Notes under the pieces: model-generated
What the model was told of the DNA's origin: nothing
Databases searched by the model: none
Seen by the model: the letters and a program-made list of their open reading frames with translations, nothing else
In this document: one piece after another, positions 1 to 8,545 of the stretch
Layout of the letters: the number at the start of each line of letters is the position of its first letter
Position numbering within the stretch: the first letter of the stretch is position 1
Translations under genes and position numbers: made by a program
Origin: Gammaproteobacteria bacterium
Lineage (GTDB): Bacteria > Pseudomonadota > Gammaproteobacteria > Steroidobacterales > GCA-2729495
Assembly: GCA_030066665.1 (NCBI GenBank)
Contig: JASJBD010000069.1
Span: 1-46,734 of the forward strand
DNA: 46,734 bases
Reading direction: 5' to 3'

Positions 1-1870
1 GCAGGACCGACGTCGTGCCGGCGATCATTCCGCCGCGCGGCAGAACCACCGCGTGCGTAATGCCGCCCGAGCGTGCGACCGGGAAGTGCCTGCTCGCGGC
101 ATTGACCGCGAGGGACACATCGGCGTCGGCATTCACGTCGCCGGTTTCAACGACGTCGACCGATCCGGCGACACTGTCGATTTCGCTGATGCCGAGCACG
201 GTGTTGGTGTGGATCAGGCCGGGCCACAGATGTTTGCCGCTCGCGTCATAGCGGTCGGCCCCGGTTGGTATGGTCGTGCCGGGTCCGCCGACGGCAGTGA
301 TGCGACCTGCGGTGAAAACCACCACGCCATTTTCTATGTGTGCGCCTTCGAGCGTATGCACGGTTGCGCCGACAATTGCGACTGTCCGCGCCGGTGCCAG
401 TGATGCGAACTGGTAGTCACGTTGTGCTGCGGGCGGGTTAGTGAAGGTGCTTGGTGTGTCATCGCCATTGGCGGCCGGTTCAGCATCGCCGCGGATTTCG
501 GCCACGAGCAATTCACGCGCCGTCGCGACCGCTTCTCGATGTGCCAGATCGCGCGTGCGACTGAAGCGTACCTGGCCATCCACCAGCGTCATCTCGGCGA
601 TCGTGAACACGCTCAGCGGATCACCGCTCCAGATGACGATATCCGCATCCTTGTCTTTGGCCAACGAACCGACCCGGTCGTCGATGAACAGCTGGCGCGC
701 CGGGTTGAGCGTCACCATCGCCAGCGCCTGTTCGAGTTCGAGGACGCCATAGCGCAATGTTTTGGCGGCCTCCAGATTCAGTCGGCGGGCGAGGTTGCCG
801 TCATCCGAGTTCAGGCTTGCCAGCACGCCGCGTTGCTCCATCAGCGCGGCGTTGTAAGGAATCGCATCGTAGGCCTCCATTTTGAAGGCCCACCAGTCGG
901 AAAAAGTTGAGCCGCCGGCGCCATGCGCGGCCATTTCGTCCGCGACTTTGTAGCCTTCCAGTACGTGATGGAACGTATTTACCTTGAAGCCGATCTCATC
1001 GGCCAGGCGAATCAGCATCAGAATTTCGTCGGCGCGATAGGCGTGCGTGTGAACCAACCGCTCGCCGGCCAGGATTTCGCCGAGTGCTTCCAGCTGCAGA
1101 TCGCGGCGCGGCGGTGCTTCGCGACGCTGAGCGCGCCGGGGCAGCGAGTCGTACCGTTCCCACGTTTGCCGATGCTGCGCCGCGCGTTCGAAGCTCGATC
1201 GGATCAGGGCGGACACGCCCATGCGTGTGGCCGGGTAGCGCTGGTCGCGTCCCTGCCGACCCACGGTGACGAACGCCGCCTGGACGGGGTTCTCACCGAG
1301 GGCGAACTTGATTGTCGGCGGGGCGTCCTCGAAAACCAATTCGTCCGGCGACTCGGCGCCCCAGCGCAACTTGATAATGGCATTTTGCCCGCCGATGGCG
1401 TTGGCGGAGCCGTGCAATACGTGGATCGTCGTGACGCCGCCGCTTAGCTGTCGATAGATATCCAGCGACCGCGGGTCGAGGATGTCGCGGACGCGAACTT
1501 CCGCGCTGATGCTGTTCACGCCTTCATTTACATTCAGGTCTTCGGTGGCGCTGTGGCTGTGCGCGTCGATGATGCCGGGCGTGACGTGTTTTCCCGTGCC
1601 GTCGATGATGGTTGCGTCGCGGTTGGCCTCGAGGCCCGTGCCGATCGCCGCGATGCGCCCGTCCTCGATCAGCAGGTCCGCGTTTTGCAGGATGCCGTCG
1701 GCTTCCAGTGTCCAGAGAGTCGCGTTGCGAATCAGCAGTTGCTCGCCCGGAGGTAGCGGCGGGGGGAATGGTTCCAGCTGTAGAGCCGTGTCGCGATCGG
1801 CGGTGGCCCAGGCGCCGCTTACCGTCAGCAGGGCGACGGACGCCAAGCAGGAAGTCGTGCTGTGCTTCAT
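1..1870 (-). CDS. Exported amidohydrolase-family protein, two domains, truncated by the left window edge
   Basis: The frame is open from an ATG at 1870 to the window edge, so the C-terminus is missing. Residues 1-20 look like a Sec signal peptide. The first domain has the amidohydrolase hallmarks: a beta-sandwich start (LLIRNATLWTLEADG), the metal-binding His104-x-His106 in IIDAHSHS, later His residues in NTFHHVLEGY, and the catalytic-type Asp in ASLNSDDGN. A second amidohydrolase-like unit begins after about residue 460 (VAIVGATVHTLEG), and at the matching place it reads WPGLIHTNT, so it lacks a proper HxH. The start codon overlaps the stop of the upstream gene by four bases (ATGA), implying translational coupling. 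Family members hydrolyse C-N or related bonds of cyclic amides, imides or dipeptides; the substrate here is not evident. Periplasmic location is inferred from the signal peptide. Confidence 0.85.
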   Translation of the reverse strand, partial: MKHSTTSCLASVALLTVSGAWATADRDTALQLEPFPPPLPPGEQLLIRNATLWTLEADGILQNADLLIEDGRIAAIGTGLEANRDATIIDGTGKHVTPGIIDAHSHSATEDLNVNEGVNSISAEVRVRDILDPRSLDIYRQLSGGVTTIHVLHGSANAIGGQNAIIKLRWGAESPDELVFEDAPPTIKFALGENPVQAAFVTVGRQGRDQRYPATRMGVSALIRSSFERAAQHRQTWERYDSLPRRAQRREAPPRRDLQLEALGEILAGERLVHTHAYRADEILMLIRLADEIGFKVNTFHHVLEGYKVADEMAAHGAGGSTFSDWWAFKMEAYDAIPYNAALMEQRGVLASLNSDDGNLARRLNLEAAKTLRYGVLELEQALAMVTLNPARQLFIDDRVGSLAKDKDADIVIWSGDPLSVFTIAEMTLVDGQVRFSRTRDLAHREAVATARELLVAEIRGDAEPAANGDDTPSTFTNPPAAQRDYQFASLAPARTVAIVGATVHTLEGAHIENGVVVFTAGRITAVGGPGTTIPTGADRYDASGKHLWPGLIHTNTVLGISEIDSVAGSVDVVETGDVNADADVSLAVNAASRHFPVARSGGITHAVVLPRGGMIAGTTSVL

Positions 1871-3531
1871 TGCAGCTCGCTCTCGGGACCGGCGACGCGT
1901 TTACCGGCGACCGTCATTGTCGCCGAGCCCCGCGGCGATTCCATCGTCGTATCGCCTTTGAGCCGTTCTCCCGTGACCACAACGGTAATGTCGACTTCGC
2001 CGCGCGGCGATTCACTTACCACGGTCAGCGCATTGCCGCGCAGGCTGACGCTCTTGAACTTCCGTTTGCCGGCGCGGTCACTTTCGCTGAAACCGCGATA
2101 GTTGTCTTTGCTACCTTCAATGGTCCACGTAGATTCCGCGCTGCGACCCATTACTTCGGTAACTATTTCCCAGGTGCCTCGCGGATCGACAACCGCGTTT
2201 GGATCACCGATAACTTCCTCGGCTTCGAACTCCTCGTGGTAACCATCCACGAACAAATGCAGCAGTTTCGGCTTGGCCGCGAATAGCTCACCGTCGACGA
2301 CCAGCAGGTTTGCAAGCTTGCCGGGCGCTATAGTGCCGGCAATCTGATTCAACCCGAGCAGGCGTGCCGGCACGGTTGTGAGCGCGGCCAATGCCCGGTC
2401 AGCATCGAGACCGGCCTCGATGACTTTGGCCAGGTTATCCGGGACGTCACGGGCGCTCTTCATGCCGTCGGTCACGAACGCGAACTCCACGCCGGCGTCG
2501 GCCAGCTCCGCGGGTAGCGCCGGCGCGCGAACGACCGTTTGCAGGTCGCGCAGACTGACATCCTGAATTGTGTCCATGTCGTCGAGATCGGGTTTCTCCG
2601 GCAGTTCGAGCGGCAACAGGATCGGCATTTCGGCGGCCTGTAATTCGCGAAGCGGTTGCCCGAGCCCGCTGGCGACGGTCATTGCCTGCAAATCGAACTC
2701 GTTCATCAGCAATTGGAAGCGGCCGGGATCGAGCCGTGCCCGGGACACGAATACGGCCTGGCGCTCGCCACGCAGCAGCGCGAGCAGCGCCGGATCGGAT
2801 GCGCGGAAGCCGGGTGGTGGCATGCCGGCCGGATTGGCCTCGTAGCGCTCGCGCCACACGAGCTGCCGCTGAGCATCGAGCAGTGTCTGGCGAATCGCCG
2901 CGACCGCGCCGATCGTCGACGACGGGTACCGCCGCGCCATGAAGCTGGATTTTTCCAACGTCAGGACCTGGGCGAATCGATCGACCAGGATCAGCTCCGC
3001 CGCAGGTGCCTCGCGCAACAAAATGACGGTGGACTCGCCGCGGAACACACCCTTGTTTGGCAATACGTGAGCGACCGCGAAACCGAGTTGACGGTGCCGC
3101 TCGACACTGCTGTGCGCGACATCGAGCAAATCCACGGCCGCGGCGTGCGCGCGGACCGAATCCAGTTCGTGCGCGGCGCCAAGTTTTTTCCTGTTCGCTG
3201 AGGCTGGTGGTGCTGGCCGCCCGTTCGATGCTTCCGTTTCGAGTGCCACGGCCGATGCGGCGTCGATAAAGGCCGCGTACACCGACCACGTAGCGTCGGC
3301 CGCGAAGACCCGGGCATCCGCGGGCACCGCCACGCCGGCGCCTACGCTTTCGATCAAGCCGTCGCGGACGACAACCGTGCCCTCGTCGATGACCTGGCCC
3401 GGCGCCGTGACGATGCGGGCATCGGTAATCGCAAAAATCCGTGGCGCATCCGCGTGTGCAAGACCGCCAAGGAGAAGCACCAGGCCAAGAGTGCACGCGT
3501 TGATTGTTCTTGTGTGCGGAGGCTGCTTCAT
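1867..3531 (-). CDS. Exported amidohydrolase-like protein lacking the metal-binding HxH (probable pseudoenzyme)
   Basis: 554 residues from the ATG at 3531, chosen because it begins a clear signal peptide (MKQPPHTRTINACTLGLVLL, cleavage near AHA-DAP); an upstream in-frame extension has no such feature. The N-terminal beta-sandwich strands (AITDARIVTAPGQVIDEG) and the C-terminal return (AGTIAPGKLANLLVVDGEL) are typical of the amidohydrolase superfamily. Where the HxH motif should be, the sequence reads FIDAASAVALE, with Ala at positions 92 and 94, and the middle region offers no obvious replacement histidines. An Asp remains in AFVTDGMKS. I infer a catalytically degenerate partner of the downstream amidohydrolase, with which it shares an ATGA overlap. 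The C-terminal ~100 residues (TWEIVTEVMG onward, beta-rich) are an extra domain I do not recognise. Confidence 0.8.
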   Translation of the reverse strand: MKQPPHTRTINACTLGLVLLLGGLAHADAPRIFAITDARIVTAPGQVIDEGTVVVRDGLIESVGAGVAVPADARVFAADATWSVYAAFIDAASAVALETEASNGRPAPPASANRKKLGAAHELDSVRAHAAAVDLLDVAHSSVERHRQLGFAVAHVLPNKGVFRGESTVILLREAPAAELILVDRFAQVLTLEKSSFMARRYPSSTIGAVAAIRQTLLDAQRQLVWRERYEANPAGMPPPGFRASDPALLALLRGERQAVFVSRARLDPGRFQLLMNEFDLQAMTVASGLGQPLRELQAAEMPILLPLELPEKPDLDDMDTIQDVSLRDLQTVVRAPALPAELADAGVEFAFVTDGMKSARDVPDNLAKVIEAGLDADRALAALTTVPARLLGLNQIAGTIAPGKLANLLVVDGELFAAKPKLLHLFVDGYHEEFEAEEVIGDPNAVVDPRGTWEIVTEVMGRSAESTWTIEGSKDNYRGFSESDRAGKRKFKSVSLRGNALTVVSESPRGEVDITVVVTGERLKGDTTMESPRGSATMTVAGKRVAGPESELQ

Positions 3532-3601
3532 TCCAGCGAAAACAGTACACTGCCAGCCGGTCCTCAACAATGGGCCGCCTGACCGGCCGAGGAGTAGCAG
3601 C

Positions 3602-4369
3602 ATGCGCCAGCTCGTCCTGATTGTGATTCTGGGTACCTGCATTGCCGGGGCTTACGCCCAATTCGGCCCGCCACCCCTGAGCCCGATTGGCAAGAAGATC
3701 CAGGCCGCGGTCGACAGCGATATCCGCACTGCGGCCGAAAAAGAGCGCGACGCCAATCGCAAGCCGCGGGAAACTCTGGAGTTCTTTCAGCTGCGCGAGG
3801 ACATGCGGGTCATCGAGCTGGTGCCAGCCGGTGGCTGGTACACGAAGATTATCGGGCCGGTCGTCGCCGACAAAGGCAAGCTCTATGTGACTTTGGGTAC
3901 CCGGCGTATCGGCGCGGTAATAGAGCAACACGAGGAACTGAGCAAAGTCGAGATCATCCCGGTGGATGCGCAGTTCAAGCCCACCGAAACGATGGGACTG
4001 TTCGGCCTCGACGAATTCAGTATCGACGTGGAACCGGTCGATCTCGTGCTGACCTTCCGCAACCTGCACAACTTCGTTCCCGAGGCACGCGCTTCCGTGA
4101 ACGAGGCGGTTTACGACGTGCTGAAGCCCGGCGGGCTGTATGGCGTCGTGGATCACACGCGTCGGCACAATGACCCCGATACCCGGGAGAACTGGCGCCG
4201 CATGGACCCCGTGCTCGCGATCAAGGAGATCCAGGCCGCAGGGTTCGAGCTGGTGGATTTTTCCGACGTGCATTACCGGCCGGATGATGAACTGCGTTTC
4301 GAGGTGGGGCGCAAATCGGTCCGCGGTAACAGCGATCGCTTTACATTGTTGTTCCGTAAACCCGAGTAG
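3602..4369 (+). CDS. Class I SAM-dependent methyltransferase-like protein with signal peptide
   Basis: 255 residues. The ATG at 3602 follows a good ribosome binding site (GAGGAG at about 3589-3594) and opens a signal peptide (MRQLVLIVILGTCIAGAYAQ). The body resembles the predicted methyltransferase family COG4798: the motif I equivalent is MRVIELVPAGGWYTKIIGP, followed by an acidic strand end (IIPVDAQF), the motif IV-like DLVLTFRNLHNF and the post-motif VLKPGGLYGVVDHTR. SAM binding is therefore likely, but the substrate is unknown. An exported SAM-dependent enzyme is odd because SAM is cytoplasmic; the N-terminus may instead anchor it or the protein may have another ligand. It is divergent from the amidohydrolase pair (70-base gap) and precedes the ABC permeases. 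Confidence 0.8.
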   Translation: MRQLVLIVILGTCIAGAYAQFGPPPLSPIGKKIQAAVDSDIRTAAEKERDANRKPRETLEFFQLREDMRVIELVPAGGWYTKIIGPVVADKGKLYVTLGTRRIGAVIEQHEELSKVEIIPVDAQFKPTETMGLFGLDEFSIDVEPVDLVLTFRNLHNFVPEARASVNEAVYDVLKPGGLYGVVDHTRRHNDPDTRENWRRMDPVLAIKEIQAAGFELVDFSDVHYRPDDELRFEVGRKSVRGNSDRFTLLFRKPE

Positions 4370-4396
4370 CGCCATGCTGCCTGTTGGGGGTCGAGA

Positions 4397-4426
4397 AGGC
4401 CGTCCCACGGGCCGGACGGACGGCCT
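4397..4426. terminator. Inverted repeat downstream of the methyltransferase-like gene
   Basis: A perfect 9-base inverted repeat (AGGCCGTCC at 4397-4405 and GGACGGCCT at 4418-4426) with a 12-base loop lies in the 135-base gap between the methyltransferase-like gene and the first permease. It could form a stable hairpin, but no run of T follows, so intrinsic termination is uncertain. It may attenuate readthrough or be a repeat remnant. Confidence 0.3.
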
Positions 4427-4504
4427 GATGGGCCTTGAGGGACTCCGGTCGTTCGTTCTAGAGTCTTGATTATCTCCGGATCTGAGACGAATCGGAATCC
4501 CGCC

Positions 4505-5923
4505 ATGATCACGACCATTGCCCGCAAGGAGTTCACCGAAATCGTCCGCGATGGCCGGTTCCGCTGGATGGCCGCCATTCTGCTGGCACTCCTGATGACC
4601 GCGCTGCTGAGTGGCTGGCAACGCTACGAGGGCATGCTCGCCGAACAGCGCGCCGCCCAGTCGGCGACCGATGCGCAGTTCGTCGAGCAGGGCCCGAAGA
4701 ATCCGCACGCGGGTGCCCACTTCGGCAACTATGCGTTCAAGCCGGCCGGGCCACTGACCTTTTTTGACAATGGTGTCGAGAACTACACGGGTGTGTCGGT
4801 GTGGATGGAAGCCCATATCCAGAATCCGGCCGAGAACCGGCGCGCGCGGGATCGCAGTGCCGTCCAGCGTTTTGGTGATCTTACGGGCGGGTTGATCCTG
4901 CAGGTGCTCTTGCCGCTGATGATCATCTTCCTGGGCTTCACCGCGTTTTCGGGTGAGCGCGAACGGGGTACCTTGCGGCAGCTAATGAGCCTGGGCCTGC
5001 CGGCGCGCCAGTTGCTGTGGGGTAAAGCACTTGGCATCGGCGCCGCGGTGGCGATAGTGCTGCTGCCGTGCCTGATCATCGGTGGACTACTGCTGGCGAC
5101 GCTTCCGGCCGACGACCATGTCATCGACATGCCGGTACGGACGATGCTGCTGGTGCTTGCCTATACGGCTTACGCGGCAACTTTTCTGTTCCTGACACTG
5201 GCGGTGTCGGCAATAGTACGACAGAGCCAGTCGGCGCTGCTGGTGCTGGTGGGCATCTGGGCGTTCGGCGTGTTTCTGGCGCCCCGCGCCGCGGCGCAGT
5301 TTTCCGAGTGGCTATATCCCACGCCGGCGGCGGTTGAAATCCAGCGAGATATCGCCCGCGACGGTGCCGAGGGGCTGGATGGTATGTCGCGCGAGGTGAA
5401 GCTGATGCAAGCCCGCCAGGCACTGATGGAAGAGTACCAGGTCACGGATATGCAGGAGCTGCCGGTTAGCTGGACCGGCGAGATGTTGCAGACGCTCGAG
5501 GAAATTGATTTCGAGGTCTTCGACCATCATTTCCTCGGCCTGCAGGATACTTATCTCGCACAGCAACGGATCAGCGATCGCATCGGGCTGATCGCGCCGA
5601 TGCTGGTGTTGCGCACGCTGTCCATGGGTCTGTCAGGTACCGACCTGTTGCATCACTTCCAGTTCGTCAATACTGCCGAGACCGTGCGCCGGGACATGGT
5701 TACGAAGATGAACGCGGATATCAAAAACAATTCGCGCACCGGCCAGTTTTATGTGTCGGACGGCACCATCTTCTCGGCCGTGGAGGAATTCGAGAGTGTC
5801 TACCAGCCGCCACAGCTCGGTGCGCTGATGGCTGAATACCGCTGGAACTGGATCGTGCTATTGCTGTGGCTGGCCGGCAGTTTCTGGCTGGCGCGCCAGG
5901 CGGTAGGTCGACTGGAAATATAG
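4505..5923 (+). CDS. ABC-2 type transporter permease (DUF3526-like), first of a pair
   Basis: 472 residues from the ATG at 4505. A first membrane helix (about residues 18-36) is followed by a long extracytoplasmic segment of about 110 residues, then helices in the order typical of ABC-2 permeases (LILQVLLPLMIIFLGFTAFS, GIGAAVAIVLLPCLIIGGLL and others) and a second large soluble loop before the last helix (WIVLLLWLAGSFWLARQ). The coupling segment SGERERGTLRQLMSLGLPARQLLWGKAL after the second helix is the classic ABC-2 signature, in which a cytoplasmic helix contacts the ATPase. It is followed nine bases later by a second permease of the same design, so the two probably form a heterodimer. No ATP-binding subunit is encoded nearby. 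Substrate unknown. Confidence 0.88.
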   Translation: MITTIARKEFTEIVRDGRFRWMAAILLALLMTALLSGWQRYEGMLAEQRAAQSATDAQFVEQGPKNPHAGAHFGNYAFKPAGPLTFFDNGVENYTGVSVWMEAHIQNPAENRRARDRSAVQRFGDLTGGLILQVLLPLMIIFLGFTAFSGERERGTLRQLMSLGLPARQLLWGKALGIGAAVAIVLLPCLIIGGLLLATLPADDHVIDMPVRTMLLVLAYTAYAATFLFLTLAVSAIVRQSQSALLVLVGIWAFGVFLAPRAAAQFSEWLYPTPAAVEIQRDIARDGAEGLDGMSREVKLMQARQALMEEYQVTDMQELPVSWTGEMLQTLEEIDFEVFDHHFLGLQDTYLAQQRISDRIGLIAPMLVLRTLSMGLSGTDLLHHFQFVNTAETVRRDMVTKMNADIKNNSRTGQFYVSDGTIFSAVEEFESVYQPPQLGALMAEYRWNWIVLLLWLAGSFWLARQAVGRLEI

Positions 5924-5932
5924 GAGCTCGCC

Positions 5933-7426
5933 ATGTTCAGAATGATGATGGGACATGAAATCCGGCTGTTGGCGAGTTCGTCGGCGCTGGGCTGGCTGCT
6001 GGCAGGCATTGCGGCAGCGGTGCTCTTCGCGGCCTGGAGCGGCGGGCAGACACTCCAGCAACAGACGCAGGCGGCGCAGGTGGCGCGGGACATCGAGGCC
6101 GGCAAGAAAGCCAAGCTGCGCGAGGGCGTGGTGGCGTACGAGCAATACGTCGAAGAAAACGGCCTCGAATTCCAGACGTACAAAGCAATGCATCGGGCGC
6201 CCCGTCCCGGTGAGTCGCCCGAAGGGACCAGCGCCGGCATGGTCGGCACGGACCGCGTGAAGGAATACGCTGTATTGCCGCCGTCCGGACTGGCGGCATT
6301 CGCGGTCGGGCAGAGCGATCTGCTGACCAATCACATTGCCGTGACCATGCGCAATCTCGCGCACGTCACCGAGAAGTCCGAGTTCCAGAATCCCCTGCAC
6401 CTGCTGTCGGGCAGTTTCGACCTGGCATTCGTCGTCATTTACCTGCTGCCGATATTCGTGCTGGGGCTGAGTTACAACATGCTATCCAGTGAAAAGGAGC
6501 AGGGCACGCTCGCGATGATCCTGGCGCACCCGGTGTCGTTACGCGAACTGATGGCGTCCAAGCTGGTATCGCGTATCGGGATCCTGGTCGGCGTCGTGCT
6601 GGCTGCCGGGCTGGTGTCATTGCTGCTGGTCGGTAATCAACTCGGCAGCGCGGAGACCTGGCTGCGTTTCCTGGCCTGGGCGGCATTGACCGCACTGTAT
6701 TGCCTGTTCTGGTTTGCTTTGGCCCTGCTGGTCAACGCGCGTGGACGGAGTTCAGAAAACAATGGCATTACGCTGGCCGGATTGTGGTTGCTGCTGGTCG
6801 TCGTTGTGCCAACGCTAGTCAGCCTGATTGCGTCCATTATCTATCCGCCGCCTTCGCGCATGGAAATGATTGCAGCGGGTCGCGCGGCCAGCCAGGAAGC
6901 CGAGGCGAATGCGGCGAAATCGCTGGACGAGTTTTATTTCGACCACCTCGAGTTCGTGCCAAACCCGGAAGACAAGATCCAGGACTTCTTCGCGCATTTT
7001 CTTGCGCGGGAGCAGGCTGTCAGCGATGCGGTCGCACCGGTGCAGCAGCGATTCCGCGAGCAACTCAACCAGCAACAGCAGCTGGTCAATCGGTTTCAGT
7101 TTGTATCGCCGGCCATCATGATGCGGCTTGCGCTCAATGAAGTGTCAGGCACCTCCGTCGATCGCTACGAGCACTTCGAAGACCAGGTGCTGGCGTTTCG
7201 GGATCGCTGGACCGAGTATTTCATGACGCGGTTCCTGCAGAATGTCCCGCTGCGCTCCGCTGACTACGAGAAGTTTCCGGCGTTCGACTACCAGCCGGAA
7301 CCCCTGGCATTGTCGCTGGCACGAATTGCGGCATCCGCGATCGGGTTAGCAGTACTGTCGATGTTGTTATTGCTCGCGGGAGCCAATTCGTTGCGGCGAT
7401 TCGTGGTCGCCGCCAGTACTGGATAG
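5933..7426 (+). CDS. ABC-2 type transporter permease (DUF3526-like), second of a pair
   Basis: 497 residues; the start follows a GGAG site after the previous stop. Same architecture as the upstream permease: an N-terminal helix (LGWLLAGIAAAVLFAAW), a soluble loop with many charged residues, then LAFVVIYLLPIFVLGLSYNM and the ABC-2 coupling segment SSEKEQGTLAMILAHPVSLRELMASKLVSR. Further helices, a large soluble loop of about 180 residues and a C-terminal helix (LAVLSMLLLLAGANSLRRF) follow. The two proteins likely form one membrane complex driven by an ATPase encoded elsewhere. It ends four bases from the stop of the convergent glycosyltransferase. The cargo cannot be told; related pairs are annotated for export or for peptide or copper-linked roles. 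Confidence 0.88.
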   Translation: MFRMMMGHEIRLLASSSALGWLLAGIAAAVLFAAWSGGQTLQQQTQAAQVARDIEAGKKAKLREGVVAYEQYVEENGLEFQTYKAMHRAPRPGESPEGTSAGMVGTDRVKEYAVLPPSGLAAFAVGQSDLLTNHIAVTMRNLAHVTEKSEFQNPLHLLSGSFDLAFVVIYLLPIFVLGLSYNMLSSEKEQGTLAMILAHPVSLRELMASKLVSRIGILVGVVLAAGLVSLLLVGNQLGSAETWLRFLAWAALTALYCLFWFALALLVNARGRSSENNGITLAGLWLLLVVVVPTLVSLIASIIYPPPSRMEMIAAGRAASQEAEANAAKSLDEFYFDHLEFVPNPEDKIQDFFAHFLAREQAVSDAVAPVQQRFREQLNQQQQLVNRFQFVSPAIMMRLALNEVSGTSVDRYEHFEDQVLAFRDRWTEYFMTRFLQNVPLRSADYEKFPAFDYQPEPLALSLARIAASAIGLAVLSMLLLLAGANSLRRFVVAASTG

Positions 7427-7430
7427 CGCG

Positions 7431-8534
7431 TCAGTTCACTAGCTGGCGGTACAGCTTCAAATAAGCGTCGACCATCCGGCGCGGCGTGAACAGCGCGTCC
7501 GCGCGCACCTTCGCACCGGTCCCGAGACGCTGCCGCAGCCCGGGATCGCTGATCAGTGATTCCAGCGCGGCGGCCAGACCGCTGACATCCTCGGCGTCGA
7601 CCAGCAGGCCGGTCTCGTGATCCACCACCGAGAACGCGAGGCCGCCAACGCGGCTGGCTATCACTGGCCGGCCCGCGCCCATGGCTTCGAGCGCCGCGAC
7701 GCCGAGACCTTCCCGTCGTGACGGAATGACGAATACATCACTGGCGGCCAACAGGTCGCCGGTGTCCTCGCGGCGTCCGAGGAAGCGAACGCGCCCGGCG
7801 ATGCCGAGCCGCGTGGCCTGCTCCTCCAGTTCCCTCTTGTCGGGACCGTCACCGCCGACTCGCAGTTGCATGGTTTGACGCGTCTCGGGATCCAGCGACG
7901 CCGTCGCCTCCAGCAGGACATCGAAACCCTTGCGCCGAAGCAGCGCGCCCATACCCAGGAACAAGACTTCGTTTGTCGCGACTTCCAATGCGTCCCGGAC
8001 CGCGTTTCTGTCGTTGCGAGGCGTGGTGCGTGCCGGGTCGGCGGCTTCGGGGATCAATTCGATGCGTGCCTCCGGGACGCCACCTGCGCGCAGGCAGTCT
8101 GCGACGCCGGGTGAGATTGCGCCCACCCGTTGAAAGAGCTTTTCGTAGATCAGCCGCGTGCGCAGGCCGCTTTTGACGCGTCTGTCCATGCGCCGGGTCG
8201 TAACGGCCGGCAATCCCTGACTGTGTGCCGCCCAGCCACCGAGCCATGAATCCCGACCGGTATTCGCATGGACGAGATCGACCGTGTGATCCCGAAAGCG
8301 CCGCCGCAGTTGCCAGACCGCGGCCAGGTCGAAGTAGTTGCGCATGCGCACCGGCTCGACGGCGAACCCGCGTCGATTGGCTTCCGTTTCGCAACGGCTG
8401 CCCGGCTGGCAGAACAGGATCACGCGGTGACCGGCATCTCGCAGACCCTCCATCAGCAGGAAAACCTGCACCTCGCCACCCGAGAAACCCACTTCCGAGT
8501 CCAGCTGCGCGATGGTCAGGGCGTTCGACTGCAT
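7431..8534 (-). CDS. Glycosyltransferase family 4 protein
   Basis: 367 residues from the ATG at 8534. GT-B fold signs: an N-terminal half with GFSGGEVQVFLLMEGLRDAGH (the glycine-rich acceptor-side loop) and DLVHANTGRDSW, then a linker (RIELIPEAADPART) and a C-terminal nucleotide-sugar half. The latter carries LGMGALLRRKGFDVLLEA, RVRFLGRREDTGDLLAASDVF and the retaining-GT EX7E signature in SRREGLGVAALEAMGAGRPVIAS. It probably transfers a sugar from an NDP-donor to a lipid or glycan acceptor at the cytoplasmic face; acceptor unknown. It lies 11 bases downstream of the Nramp-like gene on the same strand and may be co-transcribed with it, although no functional link is obvious. Confidence 0.9.
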   Translation of the reverse strand: MQSNALTIAQLDSEVGFSGGEVQVFLLMEGLRDAGHRVILFCQPGSRCETEANRRGFAVEPVRMRNYFDLAAVWQLRRRFRDHTVDLVHANTGRDSWLGGWAAHSQGLPAVTTRRMDRRVKSGLRTRLIYEKLFQRVGAISPGVADCLRAGGVPEARIELIPEAADPARTTPRNDRNAVRDALEVATNEVLFLGMGALLRRKGFDVLLEATASLDPETRQTMQLRVGGDGPDKRELEEQATRLGIAGRVRFLGRREDTGDLLAASDVFVIPSRREGLGVAALEAMGAGRPVIASRVGGLAFSVVDHETGLLVDAEDVSGLAAALESLISDPGLRQRLGTGAKVRADALFTPRRMVDAYLKLYRQLVN

Positions 8535-8545
8535 ACGATCGAACC

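Noticed and set aside
2447..4816. Long 789-codon minus-strand open frame
   Set aside because: It overlaps the methyltransferase-like gene in antisense and the degenerate amidohydrolase in another frame, is very Arg- and Gly-rich and lacks any domain. It is a by-product of GC-rich coding sequence.
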